This document shows, one piece after another, positions 1-11,849 of a DNA stretch of 64,000 bases; positions within the stretch are counted from its first letter, which is position 1; each line of letters opens with the position of its first letter. The DNA is from Pontivivens sp032464575 (lineage in GTDB: Bacteria; Pseudomonadota; Alphaproteobacteria; Rhodobacterales; Rhodobacteraceae): the NCBI GenBank assembly GCA_032464575.1, contig JAWDKM010000007.1, forward strand, positions 186,001 through 250,000. Reading direction: 5' to 3'. Under the pieces are notes generated by a model. The model was not told where the DNA came from and did no database searches. It was given only the letters and a program-made list of their open reading frames with translations. The translations under genes and the position numbers were made by a program.

Positions 1-1706
1 TACTGCCAGGACTGGATCAGCTCGTCATAGCTGACGGTGATAGGCTCCTCGTCCTCGTTCTCGAGCGCCGCCTTCGGCGAACCCTCCTGATCGAGCCAGT
101 AGGACGCGTCCTGCGGCTCGTTCATCACCGGACCCAGGTCACCCTGGACGCCCGCCCGCTCCAGCCGCTCGAGCACCGCTTCCTGCTGCTCGCACAGCGC
201 ATCGAGCGCTTCCTGCGCGGTCTTCGCACCCGAGGACGCATCCCCGATGTTCTGCCACCACAACTGCGCGAGGCGCGGATAGTCTGGCACGTTCGTCCCG
301 GTCGGCGACCATGCCACGCGGGCCGGCGAGCGGTAGAACTCGATCAGACCGCCGAGGCGCGGCGCACGCTCGGTGAAGCTCTCGTGATCGATCGTGGACT
401 CGCGGATGAAGGTCAGGCCCGCATGGGACTTCTCCACATCGACGGTGAGGGAGGTCACGAACTGCGCATAGAGCCACGCGGCCTGCGCCCGATCCACCGG
501 GGTGGACTGCATCAGCGTCCAGGAACCCGCGTCCTGGTAGCCGACCTTCATTCCGTCCTCCCAGTAAACGCCGTGCGGGGACGGCGCCATGCGCCAGCGC
601 GGCGAACCGTCCTCGTTCAGCACGGCCGTGGCCCCTTCGCCCACCATGTCGGCGGTGAAGGCAGTGTACCAGAACATCTGCTGCGCGATGCCGCCCTGGG
701 ACGGGATCGGCCCGGACTCCGAGAATGTCATGCCGGCCGCCGCGGGCGGGGCATAGTTCTGCAGCCAGTCGGTATACTTCTCGATCGCGTAGACTGCGGC
801 GGGGGAGTTCGTCGCCCCGCCCCGCTCGACGCACGAGCCGACGGGCTGGGAGTTCTCGTTCACTCGGATGCCCCATTCGTCGACCGGCAGGCCGTTCGGC
901 TCGCCGACCGAACCCATGCCGGCCATGGACATCCACGCGTCCGTGAAGCGCCAGCCGAGCGACGGGTCCTTCTTGCCGTAGTCCATGTGACCGTAGACCG
1001 TCTGACCGTCGATCTCGCGGCCCGTGAAGAATGCGGCGATGTCCTCATAGGCCGACCAGTTCACCGGCACACCGAGCGGATAGCCGTACTCCGCCTCGAA
1101 ATCGGCCATGATCTCGGGATCGGTGAACCAGTCGTAGCGGAACCAGTAGAGGTTCGCGAATTGCTGCGTGGGCATCTGGTAGAGCTTGTCGTCCGGACCC
1201 GTAGTGAACTGCAGCCCGATGAAATCGTCGAGGTTCAGCGTCGGGCTGGTGACATCCGCGCCCTCGCCGGCCATCCAGTCGGTCAGGTTGCGCACCTGCT
1301 GGTAGCGCCAGTGGGTGCCGATCAGATCGGAGTCGTTGACATAGGCGTCGTAGATGTTCTCGCCCGACTGCATCTGGGTCTGAAGCTTCTCGACGACGTC
1401 GCCCTCGCCGATTAGGTCGTGGGTGACCTGGATGCCGGTGATCGCGGTAAAGGCCGGGGCGAGCACGTTCGCCTCGTACTCGTGGGTGGTGATGGTCTCG
1501 GAGACGACGTTGATCTCCATCCCGGCGAAGGGGGCCGCCGCATCGACGAACCACTGCATCTCCGCCTCCTGCTCCTCGCGGGACAGGGTCGAACGCTCGA
1601 TCTCGGCGTCGAGGAAGGCGCGCGCGGCATCCATGTCCGCGAAGGCCGGGGCGGCGAGCCCCAGCGTCAGCGCGAGCGCCGTGGTGGATGTGAGGGTCAG
1701 TTTCAT
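1..1706 (-). CDS. glpV: Glycerol ABC transporter substrate-binding protein GlpV (3' end outside window)
   Basis: Periplasmic binding protein (family 1 solute-binding fold) that captures glycerol for the GlpSTPQ importer. The ATG at 1706 begins a lipid-free signal peptide: basic MK, a hydrophobic core rich in Leu/Ala/Thr, and a cleavage site near AAPAFA-DM. The reading frame stays open for 568 codons to the window edge, close to full length for the 570-580 residue GlpV family, so only the last few residues are missing. It is the last gene seen of the glpD-S-T-P-Q-U-V operon; GGGAGGAACC lies just upstream of the start. The family assignment rests on the operon order, known from Rhizobium glpSTPQUV, and on the overall sequence character. 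Confidence 0.88.
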   Translation of the reverse strand, partial: MKLTLTSTTALALTLGLAAPAFADMDAARAFLDAEIERSTLSREEQEAEMQWFVDAAAPFAGMEINVVSETITTHEYEANVLAPAFTAITGIQVTHDLIGEGDVVEKLQTQMQSGENIYDAYVNDSDLIGTHWRYQQVRNLTDWMAGEGADVTSPTLNLDDFIGLQFTTGPDDKLYQMPTQQFANLYWFRYDWFTDPEIMADFEAEYGYPLGVPVNWSAYEDIAAFFTGREIDGQTVYGHMDYGKKDPSLGWRFTDAWMSMAGMGSVGEPNGLPVDEWGIRVNENSQPVGSCVERGGATNSPAAVYAIEKYTDWLQNYAPPAAAGMTFSESGPIPSQGGIAQQMFWYTAFTADMVGEGATAVLNEDGSPRWRMAPSPHGVYWEDGMKVGYQDAGSWTLMQSTPVDRAQAAWLYAQFVTSLTVDVEKSHAGLTFIRESTIDHESFTERAPRLGGLIEFYRSPARVAWSPTGTNVPDYPRLAQLWWQNIGDASSGAKTAQEALDALCEQQEAVLERLERAGVQGDLGPVMNEPQDASYWLDQEGSPKAALENEDEEPITVSYDELIQSWQ

Positions 1707-1783
1707 GTGGTTCCTCCCTTGAATTGAACCGATTGTTCGGAGGGTCCGGTCGTTCGGCGCCGAACCCCCTCCCTGAAGTGTCG

Positions 1784-2056
1784 TCAGACCCAGCGGAACA
1801 CCGCCGCGGCATAGACGAGGCACAAGATGAGCGCGCCCCATTGCGGCAGGTCGCTGAGACCCAGCCAGGCGAGGTTGATGAAGGCCGAGCCCAGAAGCGT
1901 GATGAAGAGCCGGTCGCCCCGCGTCGTCTCGATCCTGAGGATGCCGGTGCGCGGCGTCTCCGGATACCGGATCGCCAGCACGGTGAAGACGATGAGCAAC
2001 AGCGCGATCGTCCCGAAGAAGGCCGCCGTCGGCCAGGTCCACGCCATCCAGGCCAT
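1784..2056 (-). CDS. glpU: Small membrane protein GlpU (DUF2160)
   Basis: A 90-residue protein with two or three hydrophobic segments (about residues 9-28, 50-66 and 72-88) joined by a short polar loop with RIETTRGDR. It matches in size and position the DUF2160/GlpU accessory subunit encoded between glpQ and glpV in glycerol importer operons; its exact role in transport is not settled. The ATG at 2056 follows the preceding stop after one base. Its ribosome-binding site (AAAGGAGAGAGC) lies inside the 3' end of the upstream inserted ORF, so translation of the two is linked. Confidence 0.85.
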   Translation of the reverse strand: MAWMAWTWPTAAFFGTIALLLIVFTVLAIRYPETPRTGILRIETTRGDRLFITLLGSAFINLAWLGLSDLPQWGALILCLVYAAAVFRWV

Positions 2057-2057
2057 G

Positions 2058-2359
2058 TCAGCTCTCTCCTTTCAATGCTTGAAAGTAGACGGGAACGTCG
2101 AAGCTCATTCGATTGCTTTTCTCGACCGATGTTGTCGCGTTTGCGGATCCAAAGCCGAGAACACTGATACCGCCATCTCCACTTTGGCTTGAAGTGACGG
2201 CGACGTCGAAGCGCACCATTCCCTCAGAGATCACTCCTGAACCGTCGACACGTGCTGGAGCGATCCAGGTGCTTCCGTCTATTGCTGTCCGCCCTTTCGC
2301 ATGTCGTACGCCGCTGGCGATTTCTTCCATGGTCTGAACGATGAAGTCACTTAGCTTCA

Positions 2360-2360
<1 letters not shown>
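2058..2360 (-). CDS. Hypothetical 100-residue protein inserted in the glp operon
   Basis: A soluble 100-residue protein starting MKLSDFIVQTMEEIASGV. The C-terminal half is beta-like (VRFDVAVTSSQ, then GGISVLGFGSANA, then MSFDVPVYFQ). This resembles the small trypsin-co-occurring (Trypco2-type) domain proteins, but I am not certain of that. The start shares one base with the glpQ stop (TGATG), and the stop is one base before glpU. No such gene belongs to the canonical glp operon. Base composition is lower than its neighbours: 30 G+C in 60 bases at 2101-2160 against 43 in 60 at 2401-2460. It looks like a horizontally acquired gene seated precisely between glpQ and glpU without breaking coupling. 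Confidence 0.75.
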
Positions 2361-4116
<1,756 letters not shown>

Positions 4117-4231
4117 GCGATCGCTCCTTCCGCGCCGCGGTTCGTCAGGGCGTCGTCCTCGGGCTCGACCCGGGGATGACCCGACATGAAGACCCTCAGG
4201 TCCGGCCGGGCGGCGACGGTCCAGTGCCCGC

Positions 4232-5313
<1,082 letters not shown>

Positions 5314-5314
<1 letters not shown>

Positions 5315-6399
5315 CACGCGGCCTCCGCGTAGGGCGCGGTCGAGACCAGCGCGCCGTCGGGCGCGAACAGGTAGACATGCGCGGGGTCGAGATGGACGGT
5401 CAGGTCCTGTCCCGGTTGCAGATCCTGCACTCCGTGGATCAGCCCGACCCAACGCTCGCCGTGGTGGTCGAGGTGGACGAAGGTCTCCGACCCCGTGATC
5501 TCCGTCACGCTCAGACGGGTGTCGAAGCTCAGCGCCTCGCCATGGGAGGTGAGCGACAGGTGGTTAGGCCGAAAGCCGGCAAGGTAGGGTCCGTCGCTCA
5601 CGCCCGACAGCGCGGCAGGGACCGGGGCGTCCTGTCCGTCGCCATAGGCCAGCCGGCCACCCGCCTTTTGCACCGTCAGGAAGTTCATCGGCGGGTCGGA
5701 GAAGACGCGCGCCGTCGTCGCATCCACCGGCTTGCGGTAGACGGCGCCGGTCGGGCCGAACTGCGTCACGCGCCCCTCCCACAACGTCGCCGTGTTTCCA
5801 CCTAGCAGCAGAGCCTCCTCCGGCTCGGTCGTGGCATAGACGAAGATCGCGCCGGAGCGCTCGAAGATCTTCGGGATCTCTGCGCGCAGCTCCTCCCGCA
5901 GCTTGTAGTCAAGGTTCGCCAGCGGCTCGTCGAGCAGCACGAGCCCCGCATCCTTGACCAGCGCGCGGGCCAGCGCGCAGCGTTGCTGCTGGCCCCCCGA
6001 CAGCTCAAGCGGCTTCCGGTCGAGCATCGCGTCGAGCTTCATCAGCTCCGCCGTCTCGCGCACCCGACGGTCCAACTCGTCCGAAGACACGCCCTTCAGC
6101 CGCATGGGCGAGGCGATGTTCTCGTAGACCGTCATCGAGGGGTAGTTGATGAACTGTTGGTAGACCATGGCGACATTCCGGTCCTGCACCCGGCGGCCCG
6201 TCACGTCCTCTCCGTCCCAGTGCACCGCGCCCGCGGTCGGCACGTCGAGGCCCGCCATCACCCGCATCAGCGAGGTCTTCCCCGACGACGTCGGGCCCAG
6301 CAATACGTTCATCGTGCCGCGTTCCAGCACGAGGTCCGTCCCGTGGATGTGCGTTTCCGCCCCCACCACGCGGGTCACGTTGCGCAATTCGAGCGCCAT
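5314..6399 (-). CDS. glpS: Glycerol ABC transporter ATP-binding protein GlpS
   Basis: A 361-residue ABC ATPase, first transporter gene after glpD. Walker A is GPTSSGKT (35-42), the signature is canonical LSGGQQQR (133-140) and Walker B is LVLLDEP (Glu 158). The H-loop position reads YATTEPEEA, with Thr 191 where the family has His. A C-terminal TOBE-like domain follows. The start at 6399 is preceded by GGGAGGAACGCGCCT. It is expected to form a heterodimer with GlpT. Confidence 0.9.
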
Positions 6400-6479
6400 A
6401 GGCGCGTTCCTCCCGTTTCGTCTCCGCCGCGCCTCGTTCAACGGACGCGGTCGGTTGAGTGCGCCGGCGCGGGGCCGGC

Positions 6480-8066
6480 CTATTCCGCGGCGTGGGACAG
6501 GCTTGCCCGCCGTTCCGCCATCCATTCGTCGAGCCGTGCGACCTGGCCCCCGTCCAGACTCAGGCCAAGCTTGTTGCGGCGCCAGATCACGTCCTCGGCC
6601 GTGCGGGCCCATTCGCGATCCATCAGCCACTCGATCTCGCGCGCGGTGAGCGTGGCGCCGAAGCTCTCGCCCAGCGCCGCCTCGTCCTTCGCGTCGCCCA
6701 GGACCAGCCACGCATCGGTGCCGTAGGCGCGCACCAGCCGCTTTGCCCAGAACGGGGTCAGGAACGGATATTCCCTAGCCAAACGTGCGACGAGTTGCCC
6801 CACCTCGTCCACCCCGAAATCGCCGCCCGGCAGTGCTTTTCCGGCCGTCCAAGCCCCTGAAGTTCCGGGGAAATACGGAACGATCTTTTCCAAAGCGCTT
6901 TCGGCGAGCCGCCGGTAGGTCGTGATCTTCCCGCCGAAGATGTTGAGGATCGGGGCACCGCCCGCATCGTCCACCTTCAGCGTGTAGTCCCGCGTCGCCG
7001 CCGTCGCCGAGCTCGCCCCGTCATCATAGAGCGGGCGGACGCCGGAATAGGTCCAGACCACGTCGTCATCGCCGATGTCCTGCTTGAAGTACTGGTTGGC
7101 GAAGTCGATGAGGTACCGCTTCTCCTCCGGCGTGCAGACGGGCCGCGCATCTGGGTCCTCATGCTCAGCATCGGTGGTGCCGATCAGGGTGAAGTCGGTC
7201 TCGTAGGGGATCGCGAAGATGATACGACCGTCCGTGCCCTGGAAGAAGTAGCACTTGTCGTGATCGAAGAGCCGCTTCGTCACGATATGCGACCCACGCA
7301 CCAGCCGCACGCCCTCGGTCGAGTTGATCCGCACCTTCTGCTGGATGATGTCGCCGACCCACGGGCCGCCCGCGTTCACCAGCATCTTCGCGCGGTGGGT
7401 CCGATGCTCCCCGCTGTCGCGATCCTCGACGGTGATCTCCCACGCGTCGTCCACCCGCGCGGCCGACAGGACCTTGGTCCGCGGCATGATCCGCGCGCCG
7501 CGCGCCTCCGCATCGCGCGCGTTCAGCACCACGAGGCGCGAGTCCTCGATCCAGCAGTCGGAATATTCATAAGCCTTCTCGAACCGGTCCGCGATCGGTG
7601 CGCCCTCCGGCGCCGTCCGCAGGTCTAGCGTCGAGGTCCCCGGCAGGATCTTCCGCCCGCCCAGATTGTCGTACATGAACAGCCCCAGCCGGATCAGCCA
7701 GGCGGGCCGCCGCCCCTTCATCCAGGGCATGACCGTGTTGAGCAGCTTCGAGGTCGGCGTCTCCCCCTCGAACCGCATGTCGGGATGGTAGGGCAGCACG
7801 AACCGCATGGGCCACGAGATATGCGGCATCGCGCGCAGCAGCGTCTCGCGCTCGATCAGTGCCTCGCGCACCAGTCGGACCTCGAAATATTCCAGGTAGC
7901 GCAGCCCGCCGTGGAACAGCTTGGTGGAGGCCGAAGAGGTCGCCGAGGCGAGGTCGTTCATCTCCGCCAGTGCGACCGTCAGCCCGCGGCCCGCAGCATC
8001 ACGGGCGATGCCGCACCCATTGATGCCGCCTCCGATGATGAACAGATCCGTTTCGCTCCGGGTCAC
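6480..8066 (-). CDS. glpD: Glycerol-3-phosphate dehydrogenase GlpD
   Basis: FAD-dependent, membrane-associated enzyme that oxidises sn-glycerol 3-phosphate to dihydroxyacetone phosphate and passes electrons to quinone. The N-terminus carries the FAD dinucleotide fold (DLFIIGGGINGCGIARDAAG), and later GlpD hallmarks are visible (LVNAGGPWV; IFGGKITTYRRLAE). Three in-frame GTG codons could start it (8084, 8075, 8066). I prefer 8066 because CGGGAG lies eight bases upstream and the protein then begins VTRSETDLF, as is usual for the family; this gives 528 residues. It heads the glp operon and is divergent from glpR. Confidence 0.92.
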   Translation of the reverse strand: MTRSETDLFIIGGGINGCGIARDAAGRGLTVALAEMNDLASATSSASTKLFHGGLRYLEYFEVRLVREALIERETLLRAMPHISWPMRFVLPYHPDMRFEGETPTSKLLNTVMPWMKGRRPAWLIRLGLFMYDNLGGRKILPGTSTLDLRTAPEGAPIADRFEKAYEYSDCWIEDSRLVVLNARDAEARGARIMPRTKVLSAARVDDAWEITVEDRDSGEHRTHRAKMLVNAGGPWVGDIIQQKVRINSTEGVRLVRGSHIVTKRLFDHDKCYFFQGTDGRIIFAIPYETDFTLIGTTDAEHEDPDARPVCTPEEKRYLIDFANQYFKQDIGDDDVVWTYSGVRPLYDDGASSATAATRDYTLKVDDAGGAPILNIFGGKITTYRRLAESALEKIVPYFPGTSGAWTAGKALPGGDFGVDEVGQLVARLAREYPFLTPFWAKRLVRAYGTDAWLVLGDAKDEAALGESFGATLTAREIEWLMDREWARTAEDVIWRRNKLGLSLDGGQVARLDEWMAERRASLSHAAE

Positions 8067-8275
8067 CCGATGCACTCCCGCCACTCGATGTTCGTTTCCG
8101 ATGTCAATCTAGCGATTCCGCGCACAAAAGGAAAGCAAAACGAAAATTCAACGTTCGCAGGGAACAAAGCGCTTTGGATGTCCTCCGCCTCTCCGTCGGC
8201 CAAAACCGCTCACGAACGAACGCGCGCTTGATCGCGGGCGGTCGATTCCACAGAATACGAACGGAAAGGAACACG
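8067..8275. promoter_or_regulatory. Divergent glpD/glpR control region with palindrome
   Basis: The 209 bases between glpD and glpR are AT-richer than the genes. They hold TTCGTTT-type motifs (TTCGTTTCC at 8091-8099; AACGAAAATTCAACGTTCG around 8139-8157), which resemble half-sites of DeoR-family GlpR operators. There is also a perfect 12-bp palindrome, CAAAGCGCTTTG (8165-8176), of the LacI-operator type. AAAGGAA precedes the glpR start. Which regulator uses which site is inference. Confidence 0.45.
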
Positions 8276-9058
8276 ATGTCGCAAACCTTCCGCCACCCCC
8301 AGATCCTCGAAATCGCCCGTCAGGAGGGGCGCGTCGCGGTGGAGGATCTTGCCGAGCGGTTCGGCGTCACCCTCCAGACCATCCGCCGCGACCTGACCGA
8401 GCTCGCCGACAGCGGGCGCCTCGAAAGGGTGCACGGCGGTGCCGTCCTGCCCTCGGGCACGGCCAATATCGGGTACGAGGCGCGCCGCGGCCTGAATGCC
8501 GAGGCCAAGGCTGCCATCGCCCGCGCCTGCGCCGCCGAGATCCCGCAGGACGCCTCGATCTTCCTCAACATCGGCACCAGCACCGAGGCGGTGGCCAAGG
8601 CGCTGCTGCACCACCACGGGCTGCTCGTCGTCACCAACAACATCAACGTCGCCAACATCCTGGCGGCCAATCCGGACTGCGAGGTGGTGGTCACGGGCGG
8701 CACGCTGCGCCGATCGGACGGCGGTCTGGTGGGCAACCTCGCCTCGACGATGATCCGGCAGTTCAAGTTCGATCTGGCCGTGATCAGCTGCTCGGCCCTC
8801 GACCAGGACGGCGACCTTCTGGACTTCGACCTCGACGAGGTCGGCGTCAGCCAGACCATCCTGGAGCAGAGCCGCAAGACGTTCCTCGCTGCCGATCACT
8901 CGAAGTTCCGCCGCACCGCGCCCGTGCGCATCGGCTCATTGCGCGCGATCGAGACCTTCTTCACCGATGTGCCCCTGCCCCCAGACCTCGCGGCCCGCTG
9001 CCGCGACTGGGGCACCCGCGTCGAGGTAGTCGAGGCACCGGCCGAGCTGCCCACCTGA
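8276..9058 (+). CDS. glpR: DeoR-family glycerol regulon repressor GlpR
   Basis: A 260-residue DeoR-family regulator. An N-terminal winged helix (residues about 7-57) has the typical VEDLAERFGVTLQTIRRDL recognition helix. It is followed by the DeoR sugar-phosphate sensor domain (NIGTSTEAVAKAL; VTNNINVANIL; VTGGTLRRSDGGLVG; LAADHSKF). The ATG at 8276 has AAAGGAACACG before it and places the HTH at the usual distance. Position beside glpD and family membership point to glycerol 3-phosphate as effector. It may also control the sugar transporter genes that follow in the same direction 156 bases downstream. Confidence 0.88.
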   Translation: MSQTFRHPQILEIARQEGRVAVEDLAERFGVTLQTIRRDLTELADSGRLERVHGGAVLPSGTANIGYEARRGLNAEAKAAIARACAAEIPQDASIFLNIGTSTEAVAKALLHHHGLLVVTNNINVANILAANPDCEVVVTGGTLRRSDGGLVGNLASTMIRQFKFDLAVISCSALDQDGDLLDFDLDEVGVSQTILEQSRKTFLAADHSKFRRTAPVRIGSLRAIETFFTDVPLPPDLAARCRDWGTRVEVVEAPAELPT

Positions 9059-9100
9059 GAAAACCGTTGCCGAACGCATCACTTCGGCCGATGCTTTCCA

Positions 9101-9110
9101 AACCGCTTTC
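9101..9110. promoter_or_regulatory. LacI-type operator-like site upstream of sugar ABC operon
   Basis: AAACCGCTTT lies in the 156-base gap between glpR and the sugar-binding protein gene. It differs by one base from the perfect palindrome AAAGCGCTTT found in the glpD/glpR intergenic region (8166-8175). The form, with central CG, resembles LacI-family operators. No LacI-family gene is in this window, so the regulator would be encoded elsewhere. Confidence 0.3.
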
Positions 9111-9214
9111 GGACGAACGGCCCGCCTGACGGACCGAAGGAAGCGGACACGCGCAGCCGGGCGGAACGGGCTGACCCGCCTCCCGGCACAGAACGCGCAT
9201 CAGGGAGGAAGAGA

Positions 9215-10555
9215 ATGATTACAACGACGCGCTTCGCGCTCGGCACGGCCTTGTCGCTCGTGCTCACGACACCCGTTTTCGCGGACATCCGGTTCTGGAC
9301 GACCGAGGAGCAGCCCGAGCGGCTCGCCAAGCAGGAGGAGATGGCCGAGGCCTTCACAGCCGAGACCGGCATCGCCGTAGAGGTGATCCCGGTGACAGAA
9401 AGCGATCTAGGTACCCGCGCCACCGCCGCCTTCGCTGCGGGCGACCTGCCCGACGTGATCTACCACACGCTGCAATATGCCCTGCCCTGGGTCGATGCGG
9501 GCATTCTCGACGCCGAGGCCGCGACGGAGGTCATCGACGCGCTCGGCACCGACACCTTCGCGCCCGGCGCGCTTGCCATGGCGGAGACGGAAGACGGCTA
9601 TGCCTCCGTCCCCGTCGACGGCTGGACGCAGATGATCGTCTACCGCAAGGATCTTTTCGAGGAGAACGGGCTCGAGCCCCCCAACACCTTCGGAAACGTC
9701 CTCGCCGCCGTCGACGCGCTGCACAACCCGCCGGAGATGTTCGGCTTCGTCGCCGCCACCAAGGTGGACGAGAACTTCATGTCCCAGGTGCTGGAGCATG
9801 TCTTCCTCGCCAATGGTGCGACGCCCGTGGGTCAGGACGGCTTCACCGGCTTCGACGAGGCGCGCACCACCGAGGTGCTGGAATTCTACAAGGCGATCGC
9901 CGAAGCCTCCCCACCCGGTGAGCTCTACTGGGACCAGTCTCGCACGCTCTACTTCGCGGGCCAGGCCGCGATGATCATCTGGTCGCCCTTCATTCTCGAC
10001 GAGCTTGCGGGCCTGCGCGACAGCGCTCCGCCGACCATCACCGACGACCCGACCTCGGGCGAGCTTGCCTCGCGCACCGGCATCGTCACCAACTTCGCCG
10101 GGCCGTCGAACCCCGATGGTGCCGCATGGGCCGACATCCGCTATTTCGGCATCACCGCGGACGCGGATATCGAGGCGGCACAGGACTTTGTGCGCTACTC
10201 GATGGATGAGGGATACACCCAGACGCTCTCCATCGCGCCGGAGGGCAAGTTCCCAGTCCGCCGCGGCGATGGCGAGAGCGAGACGGCGTTCATCGACGCG
10301 TGGTCGCAGCTCGATGTTGGCGTCGACCGCCGCGCGCCGCTGGGCGAGCTCTATGAGGCCTCCATGATCGATGAGATCGTCGCCGGCCTCGACAGCGCCC
10401 AGCGCTGGGGTGTCGCCGACGGTCAGCTCGCGCTCGCCTCCAAGATCGTCAACAGCCAGGCGATCAACCGCATCGTGCGCGAGTACATCGATGGCGAGAT
10501 CGACGCCGCCGGGGCCGTCGCGAAGATGAACGAAGAGCTCGCTTCCATCGAGTGA
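9215..10555 (+). CDS. Carbohydrate ABC transporter substrate-binding protein
   Basis: A 446-residue family 1 solute-binding protein. The signal peptide spans residues 1-23 (MITTTRFALGTALSLVLTTP, cleaved after VFA), followed by the mature start DIRFWTTEEQPERL. Typical features are the early Lys/Glu-rich helix, DLPDVIYH, and PVDGWTQMIVYRKDLFEENG, which is the usual hinge-region pattern of sugar-binding proteins. A strong GGGAGGAAGAG site precedes the ATG. It begins a five-gene operon with two permeases, a GH63-like hydrolase and an ATPase. The ligand is not known from sequence; the hydrolase suggests a glycoside. Confidence 0.85.
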   Translation: MITTTRFALGTALSLVLTTPVFADIRFWTTEEQPERLAKQEEMAEAFTAETGIAVEVIPVTESDLGTRATAAFAAGDLPDVIYHTLQYALPWVDAGILDAEAATEVIDALGTDTFAPGALAMAETEDGYASVPVDGWTQMIVYRKDLFEENGLEPPNTFGNVLAAVDALHNPPEMFGFVAATKVDENFMSQVLEHVFLANGATPVGQDGFTGFDEARTTEVLEFYKAIAEASPPGELYWDQSRTLYFAGQAAMIIWSPFILDELAGLRDSAPPTITDDPTSGELASRTGIVTNFAGPSNPDGAAWADIRYFGITADADIEAAQDFVRYSMDEGYTQTLSIAPEGKFPVRRGDGESETAFIDAWSQLDVGVDRRAPLGELYEASMIDEIVAGLDSAQRWGVADGQLALASKIVNSQAINRIVREYIDGEIDAAGAVAKMNEELASIE

Positions 10556-10604
10556 GCCCGTCCGGGGCGGCGTCCGCGCCGCCCCACCGACCGGGAGGGA
10601 CGCC

Positions 10605-11849
10605 ATGACCGCCCTCGAACCACCCAAGGGCACCGGCCCGCTGGCCCGCCGCGAGGCGCGGCTCGCCTGGGTGATGCTGTTTCCCACCATCGCCATCGTC
10701 TCGGCCGTGGTCATCCTTCCGTTGCTCGCCATCTTCTGGATCAGCTTCAAGCCGGTCGGCCTCGCCGACCTGCGTGCCCCCGCCCCGGTGGTGCGCGAGG
10801 CGATCCGCGGCAGGCCGGAGGCCGCGGGCGACGAGGCGCAGCTCCAATACCGACTGCGCAATTCCAGCCGGGACCAGCCCATCATGGGCGTGACCCTCAC
10901 CGACACACTGCCCGAGGGGCTGGAGATCGGCCCGCTCGACGAGCGCTGCACCCTCGACGGCCGCACCCTCTTCTGCGACCTCGGCGATTTCGAGGGCGGG
11001 CAGCGCGACGAGATCGAGATACCCGTCATCGTCAGCCAGGCCTTCCTCGACGCCGACCCCGACCTCGACGCCACCCCGGCGGCCCTGACCGGGAGCGCCG
11101 AGAACATCCTGACCAATTTCGACTTCACGCTGGAGAACTTCGCCCGCGTCTTCTCCGGCGACGAGTTCGTCGAGGTGATGTGGGTCACCATCTTCTACAC
11201 GGTGTTCGGCACCATCGGCGCGCTCGTCATGGGCCTCTTTGCCGCCATGCTGCTCAACAAGTCGTTCCGCGGGCAGGGGGTGCTGCGCGGCCTCTACCTC
11301 TTTCCTTACGTCGCACCGGTCATCGCGGTGGCCTTCACATGGGTCACGCTCTTCGACCCCTTCGCGGGTTCGGCCAATGCGCTGCTCGTCCAGATGGGCG
11401 TCAGCCAGAACCCGATCAATTTCTTCGGCGAGCGGCCGCTGGCGCTGATCATGGTCACGGTCTTCGAGATCTGGCGCTATTTCCCGCTGTCCTTCCTGTT
11501 CATCTTGGCACGGATGCAGTCCATCGATACCGACATGTACGAGGCCGCGGACATGGACGGCGCCTCGCCCTTCCAGAAGTTCTGGTATCTCAGCCTGCCG
11601 CAGCTGCTGGGGATCCTCAGCGTCCTGTTCCTGCTGCGCTTCATCTGGACCTTCAACAAGTTCGACGACATCTTCCTGCTGACCGGCGGAAACGCGGGCA
11701 CCCGCACACTGACCGTCAACGTCTACGAGCAGGCCTTCGCCGTCTCGAATATCGGGGCAGGTGCCGCGGTGGCGGTGGTGATCTTCTGCTGCCTCCTCGC
11801 CTTCTCGTTCCTCTTCTTCAGATATGTCAGCCGGGAGGAGGGGCTATGA
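10605..11849 (+). CDS. Carbohydrate ABC transporter permease with DUF11-like extracytoplasmic insertion
   Basis: MalF-type permease, 414 residues. The first membrane helix is at about 20-48. Residues about 51-165 form an inserted soluble region that should face the periplasm. It has the DUF11 pattern VTLTDTLPEGLEIG (96-109) and a Cys pair (C115, C124) in a CTLDGRTLFCDLG context. The usual permease sequence resumes at NFDFTLENFARVF and continues through five more helices, with the EAA loop EAADMDGASPFQKFWYLSLP. It overlaps the next permease by ATGA. Permeases of this family are usually about 290-310 residues, so the insertion accounts for the extra length. Confidence 0.88.
   Translation: MTALEPPKGTGPLARREARLAWVMLFPTIAIVSAVVILPLLAIFWISFKPVGLADLRAPAPVVREAIRGRPEAAGDEAQLQYRLRNSSRDQPIMGVTLTDTLPEGLEIGPLDERCTLDGRTLFCDLGDFEGGQRDEIEIPVIVSQAFLDADPDLDATPAALTGSAENILTNFDFTLENFARVFSGDEFVEVMWVTIFYTVFGTIGALVMGLFAAMLLNKSFRGQGVLRGLYLFPYVAPVIAVAFTWVTLFDPFAGSANALLVQMGVSQNPINFFGERPLALIMVTVFEIWRYFPLSFLFILARMQSIDTDMYEAADMDGASPFQKFWYLSLPQLLGILSVLFLLRFIWTFNKFDDIFLLTGGNAGTRTLTVNVYEQAFAVSNIGAGAAVAVVIFCCLLAFSFLFFRYVSREEGL

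Noticed and set aside
1045..1812. An alternative frame across the glpV region
   Set aside because: Arg-rich shadow of GlpV; the true frame runs from 1706 to the window edge with a signal peptide.
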